A DNA stretch of 52,571 bases from an uncultured Verrucomicrobiota bacterium. Lineage in GTDB: Bacteria > Verrucomicrobiota > Verrucomicrobiia > Limisphaerales > UBA9464. The DNA lies in NCBI GenBank assembly GCA_903864375.1, contig CAIPFS010000043.1, positions 1-52,571 of the forward strand, read 5' to 3'. This document shows positions 18,298-25,299 of this stretch, one piece after another. Each line of letters starts with the position of its first letter. Positions within the stretch are counted from its first letter, which is position 1. The position numbers and the translations under genes are program-made. The notes beneath the pieces were generated by a model. It had not been told where the DNA came from. It saw only the letters and a program-made list of their open reading frames with translations, and made no database searches.

Positions 18298-19074
18298 CTA
18301 CTTCGCCGAGGCGGCGGAGATTTCCACCGTGATTTGGTTGATGACCTGGCGGACTCCGTTGATGTCACCCACCAACTTGCCGACAAGGCTCTTTTCCGCG
18401 TCATTGGAGGCACGACCGGTCACGGTCACCACTCCCTCCAGCGTTGACACCTTGGTTTTCAGAGAACGGGTGGACCGATGGGCAAGAAGGGCGGCTTTGA
18501 CCTGGGCAGTAATCGAGGCGTCATCGATCTGTTCATCCAGAGTTTCAGCCGGCTTGGCCGGAGCAACGGACACCGTCAATTCGTTCTTCACATCCCGGAC
18601 CCCTTCGACGTCCTTGGCGTATTCACCGGTCAAATCCTTTTGAGCGAGGTTCGACACCTCACCCCGAAGAGTGACAATTCCGTCCGTCACCAGCACTTCC
18701 GTCCCGGTGGCACTGACATGACGATGAAACAGGAGGGCGGACTTCACCCGCAGGGCCAGCCAGGTGTCGGAGTGCTCCGGCGGCGCTTCACCCTTGAGCT
18801 TGAGTTGATTGTCCACCCGGAGAACCCCGGGCAATCCTTCGACGGTGTCTTCCGCAAGCGTCCGATGTTCGATGACCGCAACCGTTCCCGTCAGCGTCAC
18901 GACCCCTTCCCTGGATTCCGTGTGGATGGAGTCGCCGGACAGGTAGGTTTTGAAGACATAGGATTTCCGGGCTGCGGATTCAATGCGATCATCCGTTTCG
19001 GAGGCGGTTAATACCAGAGGTGCAATGAACAGGGCACCGGCCATCCAGGGTGCGAGAGAGAGTGTATTTTTCAT
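18298..19074 (-). CDS. Periplasmic protein with three BON domains
   Basis: The 258-residue protein begins MKNTLSLAPWMAGALFIAPL, a clear signal peptide. It then has three BON (OsmY/nodulation) repeats at about 27-93, 101-167 and 181-250. Each shows the alternating pattern of a helix, a strand reading GVVTLTG, GIVTLRG or GVVTVTG, and an end such as GLPGVLRVDNQLKL, GVRDVKNELTV or GVRQVINQITV. OsmY-type proteins are osmotically induced periplasmic factors that bind membranes or aid outer-membrane protein folding. ATG 19074 is the start because the signal peptide follows directly. A 46-bp element shared with the YciF-like gene stands at 19114-19159, 40 bases upstream. Confidence 0.87.
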   Translation of the reverse strand: MKNTLSLAPWMAGALFIAPLVLTASETDDRIESAARKSYVFKTYLSGDSIHTESREGVVTLTGTVAVIEHRTLAEDTVEGLPGVLRVDNQLKLKGEAPPEHSDTWLALRVKSALLFHRHVSATGTEVLVTDGIVTLRGEVSNLAQKDLTGEYAKDVEGVRDVKNELTVSVAPAKPAETLDEQIDDASITAQVKAALLAHRSTRSLKTKVSTLEGVVTVTGRASNDAEKSLVGKLVGDINGVRQVINQITVEISAASAK

Positions 19075-19113
19075 AATGAAGTGAGGGGGGACACCGACAG
19101 GCATCCGCCGCTC

Positions 19114-19159
19114 CTGAATGGTAAACAACGCCTTCAATTGGAGCCATGGGGTGTAACCC
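19114..19159 (-). promoter_or_regulatory. Shared upstream element, copy 1 (BON gene)
   Basis: Read on the minus strand: GGGTTACACCCCATGGCTC, 15 unconserved bases, then TTTACCATTCAG. The same two blocks with exactly the same spacing occur at 21313-21358 upstream of the YciF-like gene. Position (40 bases before the start codon) and orientation suit a promoter for an alternative sigma factor or an activator site. It could instead be a dispersed intergenic repeat. Confidence 0.5.
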
Positions 19160-19199
19160 GACTGAATTTCGGGGAGGCGGGATTCCCCACGATTTGGGG

Positions 19200-19343
19200 C
19201 TACTTGGTTCCGTCTTGAATCCCTTCGCCGGCTTTTTGAACGTCTTTGCCGAAGCCATTTGCAGTGTTGCAGCCACTGGCGAGGAGGCCAATCAGAGCGG
19301 TGATGCAAAGCAGGGATAGGGTGAGATTTCGTGTGTTTTTCAT
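19200..19343 (-). CDS. Entericidin-like small lipoprotein
   Basis: A 47-residue precursor starts MKNTRNLTLSLLCITALIGL and carries the lipobox LLASGC, which predicts cleavage and lipidation at Cys25. The mature peptide, CNTANGFGKDVQKAGEGIQD, matches the entericidin A/B family. Those are stress-induced outer-membrane lipoproteins, linked in enterobacteria to osmotic or stationary-phase signals. ATG 19343 is set by the signal peptide. It lies 125 bases upstream of the BON gene on the same strand. A partial copy of the shared element (TCGCCATGGGGTGAAACCC, plus strand) is at 19481-19499, upstream of this gene. Confidence 0.85.
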   Translation of the reverse strand: MKNTRNLTLSLLCITALIGLLASGCNTANGFGKDVQKAGEGIQDGTK

Positions 19344-19480
19344 AAAGAGATGGCGGCGTCCAAGACGATTCCGTTTCTGGAAATAGATGCGAATCCAACG
19401 GCTGTCCCGGCAGGAACAATCTCCTTTTGCCCGCACCTCTCTCGGATGACCACGATGAGAATGCCCCGAAAGTGGACCCA

Positions 19481-19499
19481 TCGCCATGGGGTGAAACCC
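19481..19499 (-). promoter_or_regulatory. Partial copy of the shared upstream element
   Basis: The minus strand reads GGGTTTCACCCCATGGCGA, matching the distal block of the elements at 19114-19159 and 21313-21358 except for three bases. The proximal block is not preserved at the same spacing. It lies 138 bases upstream of the entericidin-like start. It may be an activator half-site or a decayed repeat. Confidence 0.3.
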
Positions 19500-19610
19500 T
19501 GCATCCGGATTGATACCAGTGTTCTTATCCCCATCGGAGAAGCCAAGGTCTCGTGACCCATCCGGGTCCTTCTCCATCCACCCGTGTCCCGGCGGATTTG
19601 AAGGCCAGCG

Positions 19611-19910
19611 CTACGGAGTCCGGTCGGGCGGGTGAAGCTGCCTCCAGATGTCGACTGCCAGCCGCATGCCCTTGGCAGCGGCATCCCACCACGAAAATGG
19701 ACGTTGCGGTGGCCTGGGGGCACGACCCGGTGAGGAAACCAGGGATGAGACCAGTGAAATGACGGCGGATGCGGTTCGTGCGACGGATTGCGTGCTGTGG
19801 CTGAGGGCGACGACTCCGTCGCGGCCCTTCTCCCATTCACGGACCAGTCGAATCCGATTGAGCTCACTTTCGGCAATCAACAGCTGCTTTCGGGCCTTCA
19901 GGGAACTCAT
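19611..19910 (-). CDS. Small basic hypothetical protein (YqjK-like)
   Basis: A 99-residue protein starts MSSLKARKQLLIAESELNRI, a helical, charged beginning like YqjK-family proteins, which usually follow DUF883 and DUF1469 genes as in yqjD-yqjE-yqjK. A hydrophobic stretch (SVARTASAVISLVSSLVSS) and a tail with WWDAAAKGMRLAVDIW follow. Its ATG overlaps the stop of the holin-X-type gene (ATGA), so it is translationally coupled to it. Family assignment rests mainly on gene order and the N-terminus. Confidence 0.65.
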   Translation of the reverse strand: MSSLKARKQLLIAESELNRIRLVREWEKGRDGVVALSHSTQSVARTASAVISLVSSLVSSPGRAPRPPQRPFSWWDAAAKGMRLAVDIWRQLHPPDRTP

Positions 19911-20296
19911 GGAAGGTGCTTCTCCCAGCACTCACGGTCCTTGCGGAGTTGCTCCAGGGTGGCGGAGGGCTGTCGTGCCACCCGACGCAGCCGGAACAGC
20001 CGCCAGGAAAGAACAGCCGCACCCAGACCGTAAACGGTTGTCAAACCCAGCAGGGCAGTCCCCGGAGATCGCTCCCAGAGGAGGACACAGATGGCGGCAG
20101 TCAGGCTGATCAAGGCGAGGAGACCCAAAGTGGCCACGCCCAGCGCCAGCAGCACGGTTCGCAGGAGGAGCTCACGCTCCTCCTGCACCTCCAGCAACCA
20201 AAGCTCCAGGCGGTTCTCGCCCATGGCGAGTAGGGCTTTCCCGAACCCGCCGACAGCCGAGGCCAGTCTCTCCAGACCGTTGGTCGCCTTTTCCAT
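19907..20296 (-). CDS. Holin-X/DUF1469 family membrane protein (YqjE-like)
   Basis: The 129-residue protein has an amphipathic N-terminus (about 1-35), two membrane segments (about 43-72 and 78-98, the second reading LLGLTTVYGLGAAVLSW), and a charged C-terminal helix ending WEKHLP. This is the layout of the phage-holin-3-6/DUF1469 family, equivalent to E. coli YqjE. The name is historical and does not imply a prophage; none is present. It lies 6 bases after the DUF883 gene and overlaps the YqjK-like gene by four bases. Such trios form a stress-related inner-membrane unit in proteobacteria. Confidence 0.82.
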   Translation of the reverse strand: MEKATNGLERLASAVGGFGKALLAMGENRLELWLLEVQEERELLLRTVLLALGVATLGLLALISLTAAICVLLWERSPGTALLGLTTVYGLGAAVLSWRLFRLRRVARQPSATLEQLRKDRECWEKHLP

Positions 20297-20302
20297 GGTG
20301 GA

Positions 20303-20599
20303 CTATTTGCTGGTGCGGCGGGTGAGGAGGAAACCGATGACCGCCCCGACGCCGAAGGCAGCAGCCGCGACGGTGTAAGGATGTTCCCGCACCGTGTGAT
20401 CGGCCGCCTTGGCGCCGTCGAGAGCCCGTTCGCCAAGGCGCCCGCAGGCCGCTTCAGCCTGATGAATGGCGGCAGTGAGGCGCTGGCGCGCCTGAGCCAC
20501 TTTTTCGCCGGCCACTTCCGCCGTGGCGGCGATCAATGCGCGCGCTTCATCGGCGAGTGCGTCTTGTTTGGACTGGGTTGCAGATTCGTTGGTTGGCAT
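20303..20599 (-). CDS. DUF883 family membrane-anchored protein (YqjD/ElaB-like)
   Basis: The 98-residue product has a long Ala/Glu/Arg-rich helix (about 10-65, with EARALIAATAEVAGEKVAQA), then HTVREHPYTVAAAAFGVGAV and a C-terminal membrane segment ending GFLLTRRTSK. This is the DUF883 pattern. E. coli YqjD and ElaB are tail-anchored inner-membrane proteins that bind ribosomes in stationary phase. ATG 20599 is used because the 45 codons upstream are unrelated Pro/Arg-rich sequence. It is 40 bases downstream of the DUF892 gene and 6 upstream of the DUF1469 gene. Confidence 0.85.
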   Translation of the reverse strand: MPTNESATQSKQDALADEARALIAATAEVAGEKVAQARQRLTAAIHQAEAACGRLGERALDGAKAADHTVREHPYTVAAAAFGVGAVIGFLLTRRTSK

Positions 20600-20639
20600 A
20601 AGAAGAGATGGGGTGAGGTGAATAGGACGACGGATGGCC

Positions 20640-21239
20640 TTAGTGGGCAGCCACCACGGGCGCCTTGGAGGTGGATTTGGGAGCGTGCTCCATCGACGGA
20701 CGGGGCTGGGGGGCGGTCGTTTTTTCCGTTCCAACGGAGGGCACCGTCGCTCCGACGGCCAGAGCCTCCGGATTGCAGGTGCTGCGCGCCAGGGCGGTCA
20801 GCGTATCGTTGGCGGCCTTTTCCTCAGCGAGGATGTTCTTGAGCAATTCGGCTCCCTTCTTGTTTCCCAGAAGGACGGCCCATTCATGAAGTCCACCGTA
20901 GGAGGCGATTTCATAGTGCTCGATCTTCTGGGCGGCGTTGACCAGAGCCGCATTGAGAACCGGTGAACCCTTGAAATGGGCGACCAGATCGTGGGTCTCC
21001 TTGAGGATTCCCACCGTGGCATCACAGGTCTTGCCATGGGGCTTTGCCCCGGCAGACGCGAAAACCTCATCCAGGTGTTTGATCTGTCCTTCGCTTTCCT
21101 TCTGATGGGAGGTCAGGGCCTTTTTCAACTTTTCGCAGGTCGCCGCCTCGGCGAGCTTCGGAAGGGCGCGCTGGATTTGGTGCTCCGAGTCGTACATGTC
21201 AGCAAGTTCATTCAGGAAAAGGTCTTTTAATGTTTTCAT
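20640..21239 (-). CDS. Ferritin-like DUF892 protein (YciF/YciE type)
   Basis: The 199-residue protein opens MKTLKDLFLNELADMYDSEH, the typical YciF beginning. A four-helix ferritin-like bundle (about 5-160) follows with EHQIQRALPKLAEAA, HQKESEGQIKHLDEVF, HFKGSPVLNAALVNAAQKIEHYEIASYGGL and a final helix with ILAEEKAANDTLTALA; the Glu and His residues are the expected di-iron type ligands. A 40-residue Thr/Pro/Lys-rich tail is longer than usual. YciF is a stress protein of unknown reaction. The shared regulatory element ends 74 bases upstream. It leads the DUF892-DUF883-DUF1469-YqjK gene row. Confidence 0.87.
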   Translation of the reverse strand: MKTLKDLFLNELADMYDSEHQIQRALPKLAEAATCEKLKKALTSHQKESEGQIKHLDEVFASAGAKPHGKTCDATVGILKETHDLVAHFKGSPVLNAALVNAAQKIEHYEIASYGGLHEWAVLLGNKKGAELLKNILAEEKAANDTLTALARSTCNPEALAVGATVPSVGTEKTTAPQPRPSMEHAPKSTSKAPVVAAH

Positions 21240-21312
21240 AACGGCGGGCTCCAGAGGTCCACAAGGGGCGGCGGTCGGGAATTCTTTCCGCAACACCCTT
21301 TGTTTGGTCTAT

Positions 21313-21358
21313 CTGAAAGGTAGAGACTCCGTTGGCCCCGAGCCATGGGGTGTAACCC
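21313..21358 (-). promoter_or_regulatory. Shared upstream element, copy 2 (YciF-like gene)
   Basis: The minus strand reads GGGTTACACCCCATGGCTC, 15 bases, then TCTACCTTTCAG. The distal 19 bases are identical to copy 1 at 19141-19159, and the proximal block matches it in 10 of 12 positions at the same spacing. It starts 74 bases upstream of the YciF-like ATG. The spacing between blocks is compatible with two boxes of a sigma-factor promoter. Confidence 0.5.
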
Positions 21359-21425
21359 TGACGACGTGCGCTTCAAGAGGCCCCGCCCACACCGATGTAG
21401 ACACGGTGGTCGTCGCGCCCTCTGC

Positions 21426-21493
21426 CCTCTGTGGTTGGACTCTTGCTCACGGTCCTGAGGATCAACCACAGAGGACGCAGAGGACACAGAGAA
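21426..21493. repeat. Inverted repeat plus 9-bp tandem repeat in a 371-base gene-free stretch
   Basis: Between 21240 and 21610 there is no convincing gene. Besides the element at 21313-21358 it holds a perfect 12-bp inverted repeat, CCTCTGTGGTTG (21426-21437) and CAACCACAGAGG (21463-21474). This runs into three 9-bp tandem units, CACAGAGGA, CGCAGAGGA and CACAGAGAA (21467-21493). Further on, CAACCTATTGCCAGTCAGAC (21567-21586) nearly matches a segment at 51848-51867. The whole looks like remnants of small dispersed intergenic repeats. Confidence 0.6.
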
Positions 21494-21610
21494 AGAAGAA
21501 TCGAACGGTGGGACCGACGTGCCCGGTCCAAGCCGTAGGCCGACCTAACCACACCCACAACTATCACAACCTATTGCCAGTCAGACTTCAATGGGCGCTG
21601 CGGATCCCAA

Positions 21611-22510
21611 CTACGAAAGTCGGATAAACGGCGTCCCGTCCATCCGCCGGCTCAGGTCGACCGGATCACCCACCCTGACCATTCCGGGGTCCACCTGATA
21701 GGCCCAGACCTCGAAGTAATCGAGTGTGGCCTCGCCGTAAATGGTGGTGAAGGCACCGTCCACGGCGTCCAGGCCGTGGGCAATCTTGATCCGGCCGATT
21801 CGGGGGACATTGAACCGGGGATCGAACGTGATCCATTCGTTGCCAAGGTAGACCTCGCAATACGCGTGAAAGTCCATCGGAGTGCCCGGGTCCTGAAACC
21901 CGATGTCCGGCAGATGCCCGGTCACATAGCGGGCCGGAAGGTTGAACGCCCGGCACAGGGCAATGGCCGAGTGGGCGAAGTCCCGGCACACGCCGTGACG
22001 GCGGGCGATCACCTCGGAGGCGGACAAATCCGGTCGACCGGAGGCAAACCGGTATTCGATGTTGTGATGCACCCAGTTGCAAATGGCCTGCACCCGCTGC
22101 AGTCCCTGCTGGATATGCCCGAAGTGATGCCAGGCGAAATCGCGGAGCTTGTCCGAGTCGCAATAGCGACTGGGCAGTGTGTACCGCAGCAACTCGAAGG
22201 GAAGCTGTCCGATACTGACAATCGGCCCGTGAACCACATGACTCTCAGGCAACGAGGAGACGGCCACCAATGCATCGTGACGGATGACGTTCCGACCCGG
22301 CATCAGCGTGGAACGGTAGGTGCTGTTGCCGTGGGCATCCTGGAATTCGTAGGAGGGGAGGCCGATGCCAAAGGAAATGGTTTCCTGCATCAGCAACATC
22401 CGGCTTTCCAAGCGCGGTTTGAGGACGAACAACGCGGGGGTGGCTACCGGCGTGGTGTAAGCCAGGTTGCATCCAACGCGAACGGTCAGGTTCAGGGGGT
22501 TCCAAGCCAT
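21611..22510 (-). CDS. Transglutaminase-like cysteine protease domain protein
   Basis: The 299-residue protein has an N-terminal beta-rich region (about 1-115, bacterial transglutaminase N-terminal type) followed by a transglutaminase core. The catalytic triad is visible as Cys175 in RRHGVCRDFAH, His215 in MDFHAYCEVYL and Asp230 in WITFDPRFN. The core starts at a helix with QAICNWVHHNIEYRF. There is no signal peptide, so it is probably cytosolic. Related proteins may act as proteases or amidases rather than crosslinkers. ATG 22510 is chosen because the N-terminal domain starts there; an open extension to 22609 lacks similarity. It faces the DUF1549 gene across 194 bases and lies upstream of the stress genes on the same strand. 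Confidence 0.82.
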   Translation of the reverse strand: MAWNPLNLTVRVGCNLAYTTPVATPALFVLKPRLESRMLLMQETISFGIGLPSYEFQDAHGNSTYRSTLMPGRNVIRHDALVAVSSLPESHVVHGPIVSIGQLPFELLRYTLPSRYCDSDKLRDFAWHHFGHIQQGLQRVQAICNWVHHNIEYRFASGRPDLSASEVIARRHGVCRDFAHSAIALCRAFNLPARYVTGHLPDIGFQDPGTPMDFHAYCEVYLGNEWITFDPRFNVPRIGRIKIAHGLDAVDGAFTTIYGEATLDYFEVWAYQVDPGMVRVGDPVDLSRRMDGTPFIRLS

Positions 22511-22704
22511 GGTCCTAAAGAGTAAAACTGCGCCGGCCTCAATGGATCCCGGCGTTGAAGAGGAACAGGGATGGGCTCGCAGGTCCATGATTGTTTTCAA
22601 ACGATCCACAGGTTAGCGGTCGCGGAACGGATGGACGGCCTTCGTCGGATCGAACCGGGCAAATCCTTCTTTCCAAGCCGGAACCGGGGCGACAAGCTCG
22701 CCGA

Positions 22705-25299
22705 ATGCATCGTCGGAAGGAAGTGTTCGCCCGGGCTCGAAGCCGTTCCAGCGGATCTTTGGCCCTCCGGACTTCCCTCCTGCTGGCCTCCCTGGTCCTG
22801 GCTGCAGTCGGTCCGTTCACCAGCCGGGCCGCCGGGGTACCGGCGGATTCCCGTTCGGCATCGCACTGGTCGTTTCAGCCGGTGGTTCGCCCTCCGATCC
22901 CGACACCGACGTTCACTTCGACGGGCGGCTCATCAGATCACGTTAATCCGATTGATGCCTTCGTCAGTTCGAAGCTTTCGGAGCTGCACCTCACCCTTTC
23001 CCCCGAGGCGGACCGGTCCGCCCTGATTCGCCGGCTTTACTGGGTCATGCTGGGGGTGCCTCCGGAGCCCGCCGAAGTTGAAGCCTTCCAGCGCGACGAC
23101 CGCCCCCGGGCTTTTGAACGATGGGTGGACAAGGTCCTGGACGATCCCCGCTACGGTGAACGCTGGGCCCGCCACTGGCTCGACGTGGTTCGGTTTGCTG
23201 AAAGCAATGGCTTTGAGACCAATCGCGAGCGGCCCAACGCCTGGCGCTACCGCGATTACATCATCGCCGCCTTCAACCGGGACCTGCCCTTCGACCGATT
23301 CATTAGGGAGCAGATTGCCGGGGATGCCCTCGGAAGCGACGTCGCCACCGGCTTCCTGGTGGCCGGTCCCGTGGACATCGTGGGGAGCCCGGACCCGGTG
23401 CTCACCGCCCAACAGCGAGCAGACCAGCTGGATGACATGGTGGCCACCACCGGCACCGCCTTCCTCGGGCTGACGCTGGGGTGTGCCCGCTGTCATGATC
23501 ACAAATTCGATCCGGTGTCCCAGACCGAGTATTACGCTCTGTCGGCCGTTTTCGCCGGGGTACGGCATGGGGAACGGGCGGAACCGCTGCCGCAGGAACG
23601 GGAGGCACGAATCCGGGAACTGGACGAAAAAATCCGGGTGGCGGAAGCGGGTCTGACCCGGTTCACGGCCCCGCCTCCCGTCGCGCTCCGTTCCGCAACC
23701 CCCAGACCACCCGTCAACGCCCGGGAGAACACGGAATCCTTTGCTCCGGTGGAGGCCCGCTTTATCCGCTTCACCATCCGGGCATCGACCGGCGGTGAAC
23801 CGTGCCTCGATGAACTCGAGGTCTGGTCGGGCGACCGCAATGTGGCGCTGGCGTCCCTGGGAACCCGACCCCTGGCTTCCGGCACTCTGTCGGGATACGA
23901 CATCCACAAGCTGGAGCACATCAATGACGGTCGGAAGGGCAACACGCGATCCTGGATTTCAAATGAGGATGGGCACGGCTGGGTGCAGCTGGAGTTTGCC
24001 CGTCCGGAGCGCATCGAGCGCATCGTCTGGGGCCGGGATCACGACGGCAATTTCGCCGACCGATTGGCCACCGATTACGTGATTGAAGCGGCTCTGGAGC
24101 CGGGTCACTGGCAGGTGGTCGCAAGCTCCAACGACCGGCAACCGGTGGCATCCAGCGGAAAACCAACGGGGCCCGTCTATGACTTCAACCGGTTTCCCGA
24201 GCCGGAAGCCCAGGAGGGTCGCCGATGGCTGGCTGAACTGGAAGGTCTGCGCAAAGAAAGGCAACAGGCAGCCCAGGCACCCATGGTGTACTCGGGCACC
24301 TTCAGCCAGCCGGGTCCGACGCACCGTTTCCACCGGGGTGACGCCATGCAACCGCGTGAGGAGGTCCCCCCCGCAACCCTCGCCTTGTTTCAACCCGAAC
24401 AGTGGTCCCCGGAGCTTCCGGAACAGGAACGACGCCGCAAGCTGGCCGATTGGATTGCCTCGCCCGGGAATCCACTGACCGCCCGGGTCATCGTCAATCG
24501 CCTCTGGCAGCATCAGTTCGGGGTGGGATTGGTTGAGACTCCCAACGATTTTGGCCGCAACGGCGCACGCCCCACCCATCCGGAACTTCTGGACTGGCTG
24601 GCTGCTGAACTGGTCCGCCCCCTCTCCACCGACGGCACCACGGAGACCGTTGCCGGGGCATGGTCGATCAAACATCTTCAACGCCTGATTTTGACCAGCG
24701 CCACCTGGCGTCAGTCGAGTGCCCCCCGTCCGGATGCCCTTCGGGTGGATGGAAACAGCCGCCTATTGTGGCGCTTTCCGCCCCGACGACTGGAAGCCGA
24801 GGCCATCCGGGATGGAATTCTGGCCGTGAGTGGGACACTGGACACGACGGCGGGCGGCCCCAGCTTTTTCCTCCACGACGTCGATCGCGAGAATGTCTAC
24901 CACTACCATCCCAAAGAGGAATTCGGCCCCGCTGAATCCCGACGGATGGTCTACGCCTTCAAAGTTCGGATGGAACAGGATGGCATCTTTGGCTCTTTTG
25001 ATTGTCCGGATGGCAGCCTGGTGGCCCCGCGGCGGAGCGTTTCCACGACCCCGTTGCAGGCGCTGAACCTGTTCAACAGCCGGTTCATGCTCCAGCAATC
25101 CCAAGCCTTTTCCGCCCGGCTCCAACGGGAGGCGGGGGACGATCTCTCCGCCCAATTGCAGCTGGCCTGGCAGCGAACCTACAATCGCGCCGCGACGTCC
25201 GACGAACTCCGTGAGGCCATTGCCTTCGCCCGCGCTGAAGGGGTTCCGGCTCTCTGCCGGGCGTTGCTGAACTCCAACGAATTCCTCTTCATTCCATGA
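22705..25299 (+). CDS. DUF1549/DUF1553 protein with CxxCH motif and embedded discoidin-like domain
   Basis: The 864-residue secreted protein has a basic N-terminus and signal segment around 20-43. DUF1549 covers about 80-290, with VDKVLDDPRYGERWARHWLD and a heme-type CARCH at 260-264. An F5/8 type C (discoidin-like) domain is inserted at about 340-500, with FIRFTIRAS, LDELEVWSGDRNVAL and WVQLEFARPERIERIVWGRD. DUF1553 follows at about 590-850, with LADWIASPGNPLTARVIVNR and VETPNDFGRNGARPTHPELL. Such proteins are expanded in Planctomycetota and Verrucomicrobiota, usually beside a DUF1501 gene, and are thought to act on complex polysaccharides or as electron carriers; the reaction is not known. 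It is translationally coupled (ATGA) to the next gene. Confidence 0.85.
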   Translation: MHRRKEVFARARSRSSGSLALRTSLLLASLVLAAVGPFTSRAAGVPADSRSASHWSFQPVVRPPIPTPTFTSTGGSSDHVNPIDAFVSSKLSELHLTLSPEADRSALIRRLYWVMLGVPPEPAEVEAFQRDDRPRAFERWVDKVLDDPRYGERWARHWLDVVRFAESNGFETNRERPNAWRYRDYIIAAFNRDLPFDRFIREQIAGDALGSDVATGFLVAGPVDIVGSPDPVLTAQQRADQLDDMVATTGTAFLGLTLGCARCHDHKFDPVSQTEYYALSAVFAGVRHGERAEPLPQEREARIRELDEKIRVAEAGLTRFTAPPPVALRSATPRPPVNARENTESFAPVEARFIRFTIRASTGGEPCLDELEVWSGDRNVALASLGTRPLASGTLSGYDIHKLEHINDGRKGNTRSWISNEDGHGWVQLEFARPERIERIVWGRDHDGNFADRLATDYVIEAALEPGHWQVVASSNDRQPVASSGKPTGPVYDFNRFPEPEAQEGRRWLAELEGLRKERQQAAQAPMVYSGTFSQPGPTHRFHRGDAMQPREEVPPATLALFQPEQWSPELPEQERRRKLADWIASPGNPLTARVIVNRLWQHQFGVGLVETPNDFGRNGARPTHPELLDWLAAELVRPLSTDGTTETVAGAWSIKHLQRLILTSATWRQSSAPRPDALRVDGNSRLLWRFPPRRLEAEAIRDGILAVSGTLDTTAGGPSFFLHDVDRENVYHYHPKEEFGPAESRRMVYAFKVRMEQDGIFGSFDCPDGSLVAPRRSVSTTPLQALNLFNSRFMLQQSQAFSARLQREAGDDLSAQLQLAWQRTYNRAATSDELREAIAFARAEGVPALCRALLNSNEFLFIP

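Noticed and set aside
19907..20296. Prophage holin
   Set aside because: The family name is historical; gene order DUF883-DUF1469-YqjK and the absence of phage genes point to a stress membrane protein.
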